Numbered from the stretch's first letter, positions 17,621 through 26,833 are shown. The stretch is DNA of 64,000 nt from Allobosea sp. BH3 (GCF_025499465.1 NZ_JAIMCA010000002.1:310001-374000); one strand, 5' to 3'. Notes: generated by a model not told the origin, from the letters alone. Translations and numbers: made by a program.

Positions 17621-19027
17621 TCAGCGCAGCATGCCCATCGTCCGGGGCAACCAGAGCGTCAGCTCCGGAATGAAGGTGATCGCGATCAGCGCCGCGAAAA
17701 GCGGCACCAGCCAGGGCAGGATCGCCATCGTCGTCTGCTCGACCGAGAGCTTGGCCACGCGCGACAGCACGAAGAGCACCATGCCGAGCGGCGGGTGCAG
17801 CAGCCCGATCATCAGGTTCAGCGTCATGATGAGGCCGAAATGGATCGGGTCGACGCCGAGCTTGAGCGCGATCGGCAGCAAGATCGGCACCACGATCGTG
17901 ATGGCCGCGATGGTGTCGAGGAAGCAGCCAATGAAGAGCAGGAGCAGGTTCACCAGGATCAGGAAGACCCATTTGTTCTGGGTCAGGCCGAGGATCGCGT
18001 CGGAGAGGATCTGCGCCGTGTTCGACACCGTCAGCAGCCAGGCGAAGATCGAGGCAGCGGTGACAATGAAGAGCACCGAGGCGGTCGTCTCGATGGTGTC
18101 GAAGGTCGCCTTGGCAAGCGAGCGCATGGTCATCGAGCGATAGCGCACGAGGCCGAGGAACAGCGACCAGATCACGGCGGCCGCCGCGGCCTCGGTCGGG
18201 GTGAACCAGCCCATGGTCATGCCGCCGATCAGGATGACCGGCGTCATCAGCGCCATCACCGCCGAGAAGTCGAAGTAATAGTCGAGCGCCAGCAGCGCGG
18301 CGAGAGCAAGTCCGATCGCGACGTTCTCCGACAGCCCGGCCCAAACCATGAGATAGGCGAGGATCGGGAAGCCCATGACGACCATGACCTCGAGCCCGGC
18401 CGTGCCGATCTGCTTCAGCGAGAAGGGCGAATCCGAGCCCCAGTTGCGCAGCCGGGCGAAGATCGCGACGGTCGCCATCATGAACAGCGTCATCACCACG
18501 CCGGGGATGACGCCGCCGAGGAAGAGCGCGCCAATCGAGGTGTTGGCCATCATGCCGTAGATGACGAAGGGCAGCGAGGGCGGGATGATCGGCCCCAGCG
18601 TCGCCGAAGCCGCCGTGACGCCGACGGCGACATCCGTCGGATAGCCATGGTCCTTCATCGCCTTGATCTCGATGGTGCCGATGCCGGCAGCGTCCGCGAT
18701 CGCGGTGCCGGACATGCCGGAGAAGATCACCGAGCCGATGATGTTGACCTGCGCGAGACCGCCGCGCATCCAGCCGACGAGCGCGACCGCGAAGGCATAG
18801 ATGCGGCCGGTGACGCCGGCGATGTTCATCAGGTTGCCGGCGAGGATGAAGAACGGCACCGCCAGCAGCGGGAAGCTCTCGACGCCAGCGATCATGCGCT
18901 GCGCCATGATGACGTCCGGCACCGTGCCGCTCGCGATGATGTAGGCCAGCGAGGCGACCGCCATGGAGATGGCGACCGGCACGCCGAGGATCATCAGCCC
19001 AAGGAAGGATCCGACAAGAATAAGCAT
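17621..19027 (-). CDS. dctM: TRAP transporter large permease (DctM)
   Basis: A 468-residue inner membrane protein with 12 or more hydrophobic helices, the ion-coupled channel subunit of a TRAP transporter. Typical blocks are SGMSGTAIADAAGIGTIEI and GPIIPPSLPFVIYG. The start at ATG 19027 follows GGAGG, four bases after dctQ ends. The substrate is probably an organic acid, but nothing here identifies it. Confidence 0.92.
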   Translation of the reverse strand: MLILVGSFLGLMILGVPVAISMAVASLAYIIASGTVPDVIMAQRMIAGVESFPLLAVPFFILAGNLMNIAGVTGRIYAFAVALVGWMRGGLAQVNIIGSVIFSGMSGTAIADAAGIGTIEIKAMKDHGYPTDVAVGVTAASATLGPIIPPSLPFVIYGMMANTSIGALFLGGVIPGVVMTLFMMATVAIFARLRNWGSDSPFSLKQIGTAGLEVMVVMGFPILAYLMVWAGLSENVAIGLALAALLALDYYFDFSAVMALMTPVILIGGMTMGWFTPTEAAAAAVIWSLFLGLVRYRSMTMRSLAKATFDTIETTASVLFIVTAASIFAWLLTVSNTAQILSDAILGLTQNKWVFLILVNLLLLFIGCFLDTIAAITIVVPILLPIALKLGVDPIHFGLIMTLNLMIGLLHPPLGMVLFVLSRVAKLSVEQTTMAILPWLVPLFAALIAITFIPELTLWLPRTMGMLR

Positions 19028-19031
19028 GGTT

Positions 19032-19610
19032 TCAGGCCTCCGATCCGTCGAAAGCGGCGGGGTTTTCGAGGACGGAGTAGCCACGACGCCAGTTCTGCCA
19101 GGCGACGATCACGGCGCGCAGCGTCATCAGGGCGAAGGCGGCGAGCACCGCGTTGAAGACGAGCGACTTCGGCAGGTCGACCGTGGTCATCATCTCGTCG
19201 GGGATGAGGGAAGCGTATTTCCAGACGAGCGAGGTGGCATAACCGAGGAAGCCGATGCGGATGATGTCGACGACCGTCGACAGAGCCCGGCCCGCCTGCT
19301 GCGGCAGGTAGCGATAGAGGAAGTCGACCTGGATATGGCGTGAGGCGCGCACGCAGAGCGAGGAGCCCATGAAGACGACGACGACCAGCGCGTAGATCGC
19401 GATCTCCTCGGTCCAGGCCAGACTGTTGTTGAGGACATAGCGCGTGAAGAACTGAGCCACGACGCAGGCGACCATCAGCCAGAAGATGGCGAGCGTCAGC
19501 CAGTCCTCCAGCCCGTAACCCGAAAGATCGGCGGGCGGCGGCGCCTCGTCGAAGACATGAGCGATCTCCTCGCTCGTCACCTGGGTATGGATTTCGGGTG
19601 TCGTCGTCAT
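19032..19610 (-). CDS. dctQ: TRAP transporter small permease (DctQ)
   Basis: A 192-residue inner membrane protein with four helices, of the DctQ family; FFTRYVLNNSLAWTEEIA is the family signature. I chose ATG 19610 because the longer frame reads through a palindromic repeat (19650-19749). It lies between dctP and dctM in the operon. Confidence 0.9.
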   Translation of the reverse strand: MTTTPEIHTQVTSEEIAHVFDEAPPPADLSGYGLEDWLTLAIFWLMVACVVAQFFTRYVLNNSLAWTEEIAIYALVVVVFMGSSLCVRASRHIQVDFLYRYLPQQAGRALSTVVDIIRIGFLGYATSLVWKYASLIPDEMMTTVDLPKSLVFNAVLAAFALMTLRAVIVAWQNWRRGYSVLENPAAFDGSEA

Positions 19611-19649
19611 GGCATCGATCTTCCGGATTGGTCGGGGCGGTCGCGGGCC

Positions 19650-19749
19650 GTCATTGCGAGCGAAGCGAAGCAATCCAGGAGGATTGGGCTGAACCGGTCA
19701 GCCCTGCGGCCCCCAGATTGCTTCGTCGGCTTCGCCTCCTCGCAACGAC
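19650..19749. repeat. Palindromic repeat family B, copy 2
   Basis: GTCATTGCGAGCGAAGCGAAG...CAATCC on the left pairs with GATTGCTTCG...CTCGCAACGAC on the right. It sits inside the TRAP operon, between dctP and dctQ, where a stable hairpin could lower expression of the membrane subunits relative to the binding protein. Confidence 0.85.
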
Positions 19750-19788
19750 GGCTCCGCCGTAGCGAGGAGGGATGAAGCCGGAGCAGGC

Positions 19789-20763
19789 TTACTTGACCGC
19801 CTGGATGCGCTCCCAGTCGGCCTTGCGGTAGCCGAACTGCTCGAAGGTGACATTCTTCTGCACGTTTGCGAGGAACTCCGCCTTGTCGACCTCGGTGACG
19901 CTCAGCCCCTTGTCCTTGAAGAACTGGACGAGCTTGACCTCATCGGCCTGGATCTTCTTCGTCGTGCGCTCCGCAGCTTCCAGCGCGACGTCGGAGAAGA
20001 TCTTGCGCTCCTCAGGCGTGAGCTTGTCCCAGAGCTGCTTGGCGACGACCGTGTTGAGATGGTCGACGATGTGGCCAGTCAGGACGATGTGCTTCTGCAC
20101 CTCGTAGAACTTCTTGGCCTCGATGGTGGTCAGCGGGTTCTCCTGCGCCTCGACCGTGCCGTTCTGCAGGGCAAGGTAGACTTCGGCGAAGGCGATCGGC
20201 GCTGTGTTGGCGCCGCAGGCGCGCGGCATGGCGAGATAGGCCGGCACGTCGGGCACGCGGATTTTCAGGCCCTTCATGTCGGCGCAAGACTTGATCGGCT
20301 TGTTCGAGGTGGTGTGGCGCGTGCCGTAATAGCTCACCGCCACGATCTGGTGGCCGCTCTTCTCCTGATAGCCCTTCACCATCTCCTTGAAGATGTCGCT
20401 CTTGGTGTAGGCGAGCAGGTGGTCGGGGCCGCGGAAGGTGAAGGGGTAATAGGTCACGCCGACCGGGGGGTAGGCGCGCGCGGCGAAGCTCGAGCCCGAG
20501 ATGATGATGTCGACGGTGCCGAGCGTCAGGCCCTGGTTGATGTCGGTTTCCTTGCCGAGCTGCGAAGCCGGATAGACCGTGATCTCGTATTTGCCGTTGG
20601 TGCGCTTCTTGAACTCGTCGGCGGCCCAGACGGACTCGGTGTGGAAGGGCTCGGCGGTCTCGTAGACATGGGCCCATTTGAGCTTGGTCTGCGCCTGCGC
20701 GGGCGCTGCCAGCAGGCCGAGGCCGGCGGCCGCGAGCGCGGCGAGGGTAAGGGTCTTTTTCAT
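19789..20763 (-). CDS. dctP: TRAP transporter solute-binding protein (DctP)
   Basis: A 324-residue periplasmic protein. The signal peptide ([20 protein letters not shown]) is cleaved after about residue 24 (AQAQ). The mature part has the DctP fold with LKIRVPDVPAY near residue 175 (usual carboxylate-binding Arg region) and EVYLALQNGTVEAQENP. Its ATG shares a base with the stop of the regulator gene upstream, so the regulator leads the operon. Confidence 0.92.
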   Translation of the reverse strand: MKKTLTLAALAAAGLGLLAAPAQAQTKLKWAHVYETAEPFHTESVWAADEFKKRTNGKYEITVYPASQLGKETDINQGLTLGTVDIIISGSSFAARAYPPVGVTYYPFTFRGPDHLLAYTKSDIFKEMVKGYQEKSGHQIVAVSYYGTRHTTSNKPIKSCADMKGLKIRVPDVPAYLAMPRACGANTAPIAFAEVYLALQNGTVEAQENPLTTIEAKKFYEVQKHIVLTGHIVDHLNTVVAKQLWDKLTPEERKIFSDVALEAAERTTKKIQADEVKLVQFFKDKGLSVTEVDKAEFLANVQKNVTFEQFGYRKADWERIQAVK

Positions 20764-21557
20764 CAGATGTCTCCCTGCTTGCGTTTCGATCCCAAGACGC
20801 GCCCGTTCTTTTCGATCGAGCCGGCCCGGGCACCGGACGGCTCGTTGCTGGTTCCTGCATCGCCGAAGCTCTGCGAGAAGCGTTCCTGTGATTTCTGCAG
20901 ATGCCTGTGCATCGCCGCCTGCGCGCCGGGGCCGTCGCCGCGCGCCAGCGCGTCGCGGATGGCGCGATGCTCGGCTGTCGCGCTGCGCCAGGAGTCAGCG
21001 GTTTCGAAATGGCGGGCGAGCTGCCGGAAATAGGGACTGATGCGCTGGTCGAAGAGATCCCCGACGAAACGCACGAGCACGGCGTTGCGGAGGATGCCGG
21101 CAACCGCCGTATGGAAGGACCGATCGAGCGCGAGGATCTCGTCGCCGCGCCCGTCATAGGCGTCCATCTGCTGCAGAATCACGTCGAGCGCGGCGATGTC
21201 GGCTGGCTCGACCTGGGCCACCGCCTCGCCGCAGACCGCGCTCTCGATCAACTCGCGCGCCTTGAGGACCTCGAAGGGACCCTCCGGCGGGCTGCCGGGC
21301 CAGAGCCGGGCGATACCCCGCGGCGGCGGATCTACCACATAGACGCCCGAGCCCATGCGAATGCGGACCCGGCCCTCGACTTCGAGAGCGATCAGGGCCT
21401 CACGGACGGAGGGACGCGAGACGCCGAGCTTCTCGGCCAGCTCCCGTTCGGGCGGCAGCCGGCCGCCCGCCGGAAACTCGCCGCTCTCGATGAGATGGCG
21501 AAGCTGGTCGGCGATCTGACGATACAGACGTGGCGACTCGACAGCCTCGAGCGGCAC
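20763..21557 (-). CDS. FCD-type GntR regulator of the TRAP operon
   Basis: A 264-residue GntR regulator: winged helix at residues about 8-75 ([21 protein letters not shown]) and an all-helical FCD ligand domain at about 95-225, with the metal or acid-binding set around [10 protein letters not shown] and TAEHRAI. The start is GTG 21557, with AGGGAG upstream. It is co-transcribed with and overlaps dctP, so it probably senses the transported acid or a product of it. Confidence 0.9.
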   Translation of the reverse strand: MPLEAVESPRLYRQIADQLRHLIESGEFPAGGRLPPERELAEKLGVSRPSVREALIALEVEGRVRIRMGSGVYVVDPPPRGIARLWPGSPPEGPFEVLKARELIESAVCGEAVAQVEPADIAALDVILQQMDAYDGRGDEILALDRSFHTAVAGILRNAVLVRFVGDLFDQRISPYFRQLARHFETADSWRSATAEHRAIRDALARGDGPGAQAAMHRHLQKSQERFSQSFGDAGTSNEPSGARAGSIEKNGRVLGSKRKQGDI

Positions 21558-21696
21558 GGACGGCTCCCTGGTTTCCTCGCATGACGCCAGTTCGAGCCGA
21601 CGCCTTTGGCCATGTGGTCAGGCCAATTGAGTGCAACGAAACAAAGCTGCGACAATCTGTCAACTGGGGAGCTTCAGCAGCGATGTCGACAACCCA

Positions 21697-21814
21697 AGCC
21701 CTCATCCTGAGGAGCCGCGCAGCGGCGTCTCGAAGGATGGTCGAGGAGGCTCCGGAACCATCTGGACCATCCTTCGAGACGCGCTTCTACGAAGCGCTCC
21801 TCAGGATGAGGGCT
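21697..21814. repeat. Palindromic repeat family C, copy 1
   Basis: AGCCCTCATCCTGAGGAGC at the left end and its exact complement GCTCCTCAGGATGAGGGCT at the right. Inner arms include GTCTCGAAGGATGG and CCATCCTTCGAGAC. It lies upstream of the GntR gene and downstream of the ABC transporter ATPase gene, whose stop codon is 15 bases away. Copy 2 is at 30022-30137. Confidence 0.88.
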
Positions 21815-21829
21815 GGTCTTTCATAGGGT

Positions 21830-22609
21830 TCACGCCGCGGTGGCGATGACTTCGGCGCGGATCTCCTCGACCAGCCGCTCCTTCAACGCCACGAACTCCG
21901 GGCTCGTCTTGATCGTGTAGGGGCGCGGATGCGGCAGGTTTACGGGGATGTCTGCCTTGATCCTGCCGGGACGCTTGCTCATCACCACCACGCGGGAGCC
22001 GACGAAGATCGCCTCCTCGATGTCGTGGGTGACGAAGAGCACCGTCTTGCGCTCCCGCTCCCAGATGCCGAGCAGCATCTCCTGCATCAGCGCGCGGGTC
22101 TGGTTGTCGAGCGCGCCGAAGGGCTCGTCGAGCAGCAGGATCTTGGGGTCGTTGGCAAGCGCGCGGGCGATGGCCGTGCGCTGCTGCATGCCGCCCGAGA
22201 GCTGCTTGGGAAAATGGTCGACGAAGCTGCCGAGCCCGACGCGCTCCGCCCAGTCGCGCGCGATCTTCAGCCGCTCGACTTCCGGAATCCCCTTCTCGCG
22301 GAGGCCGAAGGCGATGTTCTGCTGCACGGTGAGCCAGGGAAACAGCGTGTAGCTCTGGAAAACGAAGCCGCGATCGGCACCCGGCCCCTTCACGGGCGCG
22401 CCGTCAAGCAGGATGCGGCCCTCGCTCGCCGTCTCCAGCCCGCCGACGATGCGCAGCAGCGTGGACTTGCCGCAGCCGGAGGGGCCGAGGATGGCGATGA
22501 AATCGTTGTCGGCCACGCTGAGCGAGGTCGGCATCAGCGCCCGAGTCGGCTCGTTGCCATGGCGGGCCGGGAAGACCTTGCCGACATTCTCGATGAGAAG
22601 CTTGCTCAT
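21830..22609 (-). CDS. NitT/TauT-type ABC transporter ATPase
   Basis: A 259-residue ATP-binding subunit of the SsuB/TauB/NrtD group. Walker A GPSGCGKST (near residue 42), Q-loop, signature LSGGMQQR, Walker B ILLLDEPFGALD and the switch His in FVTHDIEEA are all intact. It starts six bases after the permease and is the last gene of the operon. Confidence 0.93.
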   Translation of the reverse strand: MSKLLIENVGKVFPARHGNEPTRALMPTSLSVADNDFIAILGPSGCGKSTLLRIVGGLETASEGRILLDGAPVKGPGADRGFVFQSYTLFPWLTVQQNIAFGLREKGIPEVERLKIARDWAERVGLGSFVDHFPKQLSGGMQQRTAIARALANDPKILLLDEPFGALDNQTRALMQEMLLGIWERERKTVLFVTHDIEEAIFVGSRVVVMSKRPGRIKADIPVNLPHPRPYTIKTSPEFVALKERLVEEIRAEVIATAA

Positions 22610-22615
22610 GGCCGT

Positions 22616-23389
22616 TTATGCCTGCGCCCAGGGGAAAAGGCGCTGGTTGACCGCCTTGAACAGGAAATCCGAGACGAGGCCGATCAGGCCGATCACGATG
22701 ATGCCGAAGATGATCTGCCCGGTGTTCAGCAGCGCCTGGCTGTCGGTGATCATGTGGCCGATGCCGGAGGAGGAGCCGATCAGCTCGGCGACGATGACAT
22801 AGGTCCAGGCCCAGCCGAGGACGAGGCGGAAGATCTCGGCGATCTCGGGGGCGGCGTTCGGCAGCATGACCCGGCGCACCACGGAGCGGTCGCTCGCGCC
22901 CAGCGTATAGGCGGCGTCGACGAGGTCCCGCCGGATCGAGCCGACCGAGACGGCGATCATCAGGATGAGCTGGAAGACCGAACCGATGAAGATGACGAGC
23001 AGCTTCTGCGTCTCGCCGATGCCGGCCCAGAGGATCAGCAGCGGGATGAAGGCCGAGGCCGGCAGGTAGCGCGCGAAGGAGACGAAGGGTTCGAGGAAGG
23101 CCTCGACCGGCTTGTAGGCGCCCATCAGGATGCCGAGCGGCAGGGCGACGATGGCGGCGAGGATGAAGCCGCCGACCACGCGCCAGATCGTCATCATGAT
23201 GTCGAAGCTGAAGCCGTAGCGGACCATGAGGTTATAGCCCTCGCTGACCATGGTCAGCGGATCGGCCAGGAAGAGGCGCTGGACGAAGCCGCCGAAGGTC
23301 GCGACCGACCAGAGCGCCACGAAGAGCGCGAAGAAGGCTAGGCCGTAGCCGACACGGGCCGTCGTCGAGACGGGCTGCAGGGGTTTCAT
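22616..23389 (-). CDS. NitT/TauT-type ABC transporter permease
   Basis: A 257-residue permease with about six transmembrane helices of the SsuC/TauC type. The coupling loop is visible at residues about 160-185 (AAYTLGASDRSVVRRVMLP). ATG 23389 overlaps the stop of the glycosylase gene upstream (ATGA), so the two are translationally coupled. Confidence 0.93.
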   Translation of the reverse strand: MKPLQPVSTTARVGYGLAFFALFVALWSVATFGGFVQRLFLADPLTMVSEGYNLMVRYGFSFDIMMTIWRVVGGFILAAIVALPLGILMGAYKPVEAFLEPFVSFARYLPASAFIPLLILWAGIGETQKLLVIFIGSVFQLILMIAVSVGSIRRDLVDAAYTLGASDRSVVRRVMLPNAAPEIAEIFRLVLGWAWTYVIVAELIGSSSGIGHMITDSQALLNTGQIIFGIIVIGLIGLVSDFLFKAVNQRLFPWAQA

Positions 23390-23901
23390 CGCGATGCGGT
23401 TCCGGTCACGGCCATGGCGAGTTGCTTCCAGGGTTCGATCGACCAGAAGCCGGCGGCGGCACCAGAGGTCGAGGGGAGTACATAGACGAGGGCGCCTGCG
23501 AGGTTCTCGGCCTGCCGGCCATAAGGCATCGTGGAAGGCTGCCGGCCGAGGACCGCCTGCGCCGCGCGCTTGCCGTTGAAAGCGATGAAGCGAGGCGAGA
23601 AACCCGCCATCCGCATCCGGAAGCCGGTGGCATCGAAATGGCTGCCGCGCAAGGCAGAATCCGGGCCGGAGGTCCGCTTGGCGACATCCGTGAGGCCGAT
23701 GCCGTAACGCGGCAGCTCGCGGAACGCCTCCGGCGCCAGTCGCTCGGGCAAGAGCCCGACCTGATGCAGCACTGTCCAGAACTTGTTGCCCGGCCCGGCA
23801 TAATAGGCGCCGCGCCGGGCCGAGGCCGCACCAGCCTGCGTGCCGCAGAAGACGACGCGCAGGCCGGGCTCGAGAACGTCCGGAAGGATGTCTTCCGTCA
23901 C
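23386..23901 (-). CDS. mug: Mug/TDG-family mismatch DNA glycosylase homologue
   Basis: A 171-residue member of uracil-DNA glycosylase family 2 (Mug/TDG), which removes uracil or thymine from G mispairs. The overall fold markers are present: YYAGPGNKFWTVLHQVGLL and VLPSTSGAA near residue 140. Motif 1, GINPG in E. coli Mug with catalytic Asn, reads GTQAG here. The start is GTG 23901, 11 bases after the binding-protein gene, and its end overlaps the permease start. A DNA repair gene inside a transporter operon is unusual. Confidence 0.82.
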   Translation of the reverse strand: MTEDILPDVLEPGLRVVFCGTQAGAASARRGAYYAGPGNKFWTVLHQVGLLPERLAPEAFRELPRYGIGLTDVAKRTSGPDSALRGSHFDATGFRMRMAGFSPRFIAFNGKRAAQAVLGRQPSTMPYGRQAENLAGALVYVLPSTSGAAAGFWSIEPWKQLAMAVTGTASR

Positions 23902-23911
23902 GGGCTCCGCG

Positions 23912-24868
23912 TCACTTGCCCGCGACGAACTTCGTCTCGACCAGCGCGGCGAGGTCGGGCTTGGCCTTGATCAGGCCGATCTCCAGCAGGAGGTCGGCAG
24001 CCTTGGCGGAGAAGGCCTGCCAGTCACCCGAGAAGAACTTCTTGTTCCCTTCCGCGTCGGACCAGCGCAGGAAGCCGGCGGACTTGCCGAACTGCTCGCC
24101 CGTCTGCTTCACGTCGGCGCCCATGATGCCGTAGGCCTTGGCCTGATCGGCCTTGATCATGTCCAGCGCCTCGAAATAGCTCTTCGTCAGCGCCGCCGCG
24201 GCCTTTTCGTCGGCGAGGAAAGCCGGCGTGCAGCCGAAGGTGTCCATCACCATCGGGTAGTCGAGCGTGGTGGCGATGATCTTGCCGGCGTCCGGCTTAT
24301 CGCGCACGGCCGAGAGATAAGGCTCGTAGGTCATGGCGGCGTCGTTCTGGCCGGCGATGAAGGCCTGGGCAGCCGGGCCCGGCTCCATGTTGACGACGTT
24401 GACGTCCTTCACGCTCATGCCGTTCTCCTTGAGGAACCAGGCGAGCGCGAAATAGGGCGAGGTTCCGGGCGCGGAGGCCGCGACCGTCTTGCCCTTGAGG
24501 TCCTTGATCGAGCCGGTGGCCGAGCGCACGGCCATGCCGTCCGCGCCATAGCTCTTGTCGAGCTGGAAAATCTGCTTGGTCTTCACGCCGGCCGCGTCCC
24601 AGACGATCCAGGTCTCGACCGTCGTCGCCGCGCACTGGATGTCGCCGGAGGCAATGGCGAGATGGCGGTCCTTCTGCGGGATCTTCTTGATCGTCACGTC
24701 GAGGCCGTTTTTGGCGAAGATCCCAGCCTCCTTGGCGAGCGTCAGCGGCGCAAAACCGGTCCAGCCCGAGATGCCGATATTGACCTTGGTCTGCGCCTGG
24801 GCACCGCCCGCCGCCAGAAGCGCCGCGAGGCCGAGAGCCGCCGCACCGATGCGCTGGATTGCTGCCAT
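23912..24868 (-). CDS. NitT/TauT-type ABC transporter substrate-binding protein
   Basis: A 318-residue periplasmic binding protein. The signal peptide ends near residue 25 (GGAQAQ). The mature part begins KVNIGISGWTGFAPL and shows GDIQCAATTVET and GTSPYFALAWF, typical of the SsuA/TauA/NrtA group. ATG 24868 follows GGAAGGG. It leads the operon, and a HutC-like palindrome lies about 100 bases upstream, so it may bind histidine, urocanate or a related imidazole. The substrate is inference. Confidence 0.9.
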   Translation of the reverse strand: MAAIQRIGAAALGLAALLAAGGAQAQTKVNIGISGWTGFAPLTLAKEAGIFAKNGLDVTIKKIPQKDRHLAIASGDIQCAATTVETWIVWDAAGVKTKQIFQLDKSYGADGMAVRSATGSIKDLKGKTVAASAPGTSPYFALAWFLKENGMSVKDVNVVNMEPGPAAQAFIAGQNDAAMTYEPYLSAVRDKPDAGKIIATTLDYPMVMDTFGCTPAFLADEKAAAALTKSYFEALDMIKADQAKAYGIMGADVKQTGEQFGKSAGFLRWSDAEGNKKFFSGDWQAFSAKAADLLLEIGLIKAKPDLAALVETKFVAGK

Positions 24869-24968
24869 GTTGGAAACCCTTCCCCTGTTCTGCCGGCGGC
24901 ATGTTCCGCACGGCGCCTGAACGGCGCCATGGCAGGAGCGATGCAACCTTCGTTCCAGATCAGGTTAA

Positions 24969-24980
24969 ATGCATATGCAA
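24969..24980. promoter_or_regulatory. Possible HutC operator upstream of the ABC transporter
   Basis: ATGCATATGCAA matches the two hut palindromes (TTGCATATGCAA) in 11 of 12 bases and lies in an A/T-rich patch about 100 bases before the binding-protein ATG, a normal operator position. Confidence 0.6.
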
Positions 24981-25111
24981 AACCGTCAAGCAGACGATCA
25001 CCGGAACGAGGGTCAGCCATGACGTTCTGTCGTTTGACAGGGCGCGAGTAATTCCTTCCCTTCCTTGCCGCGGGCTAGGACGCCCTTGTCTTTTCGAATC
25101 GAGGTTTTGGG

Positions 25112-26668
25112 ATGAACGGCGCCGACCGTCTTTGCGACACTCTTCTGATCAACGGCGTCGATACGTGCTTCGCCAACCCTGGCACCTCGGAGATGCATTT
25201 CGTCGCGGCGCTCGACCGCAAGCCGCAGATGCGCTGCGTGCTCGGCCTGTTCGAGGGCGTGGTGACGGGTGCGGCTGACGGCTATGCGCGCATGGCCGAC
25301 AAACCTGCCGCCACGCTGCTGCATTGCGGGCCGGGCATGGCGAATGCGCTCGCCAACATGCACAATGCGAGGCGCGCCTGGACGCCGATGATCAACGTCG
25401 TCGGCGACCACGCGACCTATCACCTGCAGCATGACGCGCCGCTGACCAGCGACATCGAAAGCCTGGCGCATCCGATGTCGCATTTCGTCCGCCGCATCGG
25501 CTCGGCCGAGGATGTCGGCCCGGCGATCGAGGAAGCCTATGTCGCCTCGCTGACGCTGCCCGGCGTCACCACCGTGATCCTGCCCGCCGACTGCGCCTGG
25601 AACAGCATCGAGCCCGCAGCGCTGAAACCCGTGACGCTGCCGGCGCTGAAGACGGTCGATGCCGGCACGATCCGTGAGGTCGCTGCCGGCCTGCGCAAGC
25701 ATGGCGCGCGCGCCGCCATCATGCTGACGGGCCTCGCCTTGCGCGAGAAGCCGATGGAGATGGCCGCCCGCGTCTGCGCCGCGACCGGCGCGAAGATCTT
25801 CAGCCAGATGTCGAACGGCCGCATCCAGCGCGGCGCCGGCCGGGTGGCGATGCACAAGATCCACTACCCGATCGACAAGGCGCTCGAGCAGCTCAAGGAC
25901 GTGGATTATCTCGTTCTCGTCGGCGCGCAGGTCCCTGTCGGCTTCTTCGCCTATCCCGGCAAGCCCGGCCGCCTCGTCCATGATGGCTGCGAGGTCGCAA
26001 CGCTGGCCAAGCCCGGCGACGACCTGCCCGCCACCATCGACGCGCTCGCCGACGAGATCGGCGCAGCCAAGACAGCGCCGGCCTATATCGCCCCGCCGCG
26101 GAAGGAGCAGGCTTCGCTGCCGACCGGCACCCTCGATGCAGACAAGGTCTGCGCCATCGTCTCCACCCTGCTGCCGGAGAATTGCATCGTCTGCGACGAA
26201 TCCGTCTCCTCCGGCCGGATGTTCTACTTCGATTGCCATAGCGCGCCGCAGCACGACTATATCCAGCTGACCGGCGGCGCCATCGGCGAGGGCATCCCGC
26301 TCGCCACCGGCGCGGCCGTGGCCTGCCCCGACCGCAAGGTCATCAGCATGCAGGCCGACGGCTCGGGCATGTACACCGTACAGGGGCTCTGGACGCAGGC
26401 GCGCGAGAAGCTCGACATCGTCACCGTCATCTTCGCCAACCGCACCTACCAGATCCTGCATGGCGAAATGCGCGCCGTCGGCGTCAACGATTTCGGCCGC
26501 AACGCGACGCAGATGCTCAACATCGACGAGCCGGCGCTGGATTGGGTGCTGATGGCGCGCGGCATGGGCGTGGAAGCCGCCCGCGCCACGACGGCCGAGG
26601 AGTTCGCCAGCCTGTTCAAGGCGGCGCTGAGCCGGAAGGGGCCGTTCCTGATCGAGGCGGCGATCTGA
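25112..26668 (+). CDS. Thiamine diphosphate-dependent enzyme, acetolactate synthase-like
   Basis: A 518-residue ThDP enzyme of the acetolactate synthase/benzoylformate decarboxylase superfamily. The N-terminal Pyr domain has the cofactor-activating Glu in FEGVVTGAADGYAR (near residue 47), the middle domain is divergent, and the C-terminal PP domain has the metal motif ADGSG with Asn about 24 residues later (IFANRTY). I cannot assign a substrate; decarboxylation or carboligation of a 2-oxo acid is expected. No small regulatory subunit is adjacent. Confidence 0.85.
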   Translation: MNGADRLCDTLLINGVDTCFANPGTSEMHFVAALDRKPQMRCVLGLFEGVVTGAADGYARMADKPAATLLHCGPGMANALANMHNARRAWTPMINVVGDHATYHLQHDAPLTSDIESLAHPMSHFVRRIGSAEDVGPAIEEAYVASLTLPGVTTVILPADCAWNSIEPAALKPVTLPALKTVDAGTIREVAAGLRKHGARAAIMLTGLALREKPMEMAARVCAATGAKIFSQMSNGRIQRGAGRVAMHKIHYPIDKALEQLKDVDYLVLVGAQVPVGFFAYPGKPGRLVHDGCEVATLAKPGDDLPATIDALADEIGAAKTAPAYIAPPRKEQASLPTGTLDADKVCAIVSTLLPENCIVCDESVSSGRMFYFDCHSAPQHDYIQLTGGAIGEGIPLATGAAVACPDRKVISMQADGSGMYTVQGLWTQAREKLDIVTVIFANRTYQILHGEMRAVGVNDFGRNATQMLNIDEPALDWVLMARGMGVEAARATTAEEFASLFKAALSRKGPFLIEAAI

Positions 26669-26695
26669 GGCTTGCGTCGAGCGGCGCTGAAGGGC

Positions 26696-26828
26696 GTCAT
26701 CCCGCACGCGCTGCGGCACGAAGTGCTGCGGCGCAGATGCGGGATCGTCTTCAGAAAAGAGCGCCCTCTCGTCGCGCGGTCCCGTGTCTGCGCCGCGGCA
26801 CTTCGTGCCGCAGCGCGCACGGGATGAC
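26696..26828. repeat. Palindromic repeat family D, copy 1
   Basis: GTCATCCCGCACGCGCTGCGGC at one end and GCAGCGCGCACGGGATGAC at the other, with GGCACGAAGTGC and GCACTTCGTGCC inner arms. It lies between two convergent genes. Copy 2 is at 28606-28739. Confidence 0.85.
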
Positions 26829-26833
26829 AGGCG

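Noticed and set aside
25003..25026. GGAAC ... CGTT upstream of the ThDP enzyme as an EcfG promoter
   Set aside because: The spacer is 15 bases, outside the 16-17 expected.
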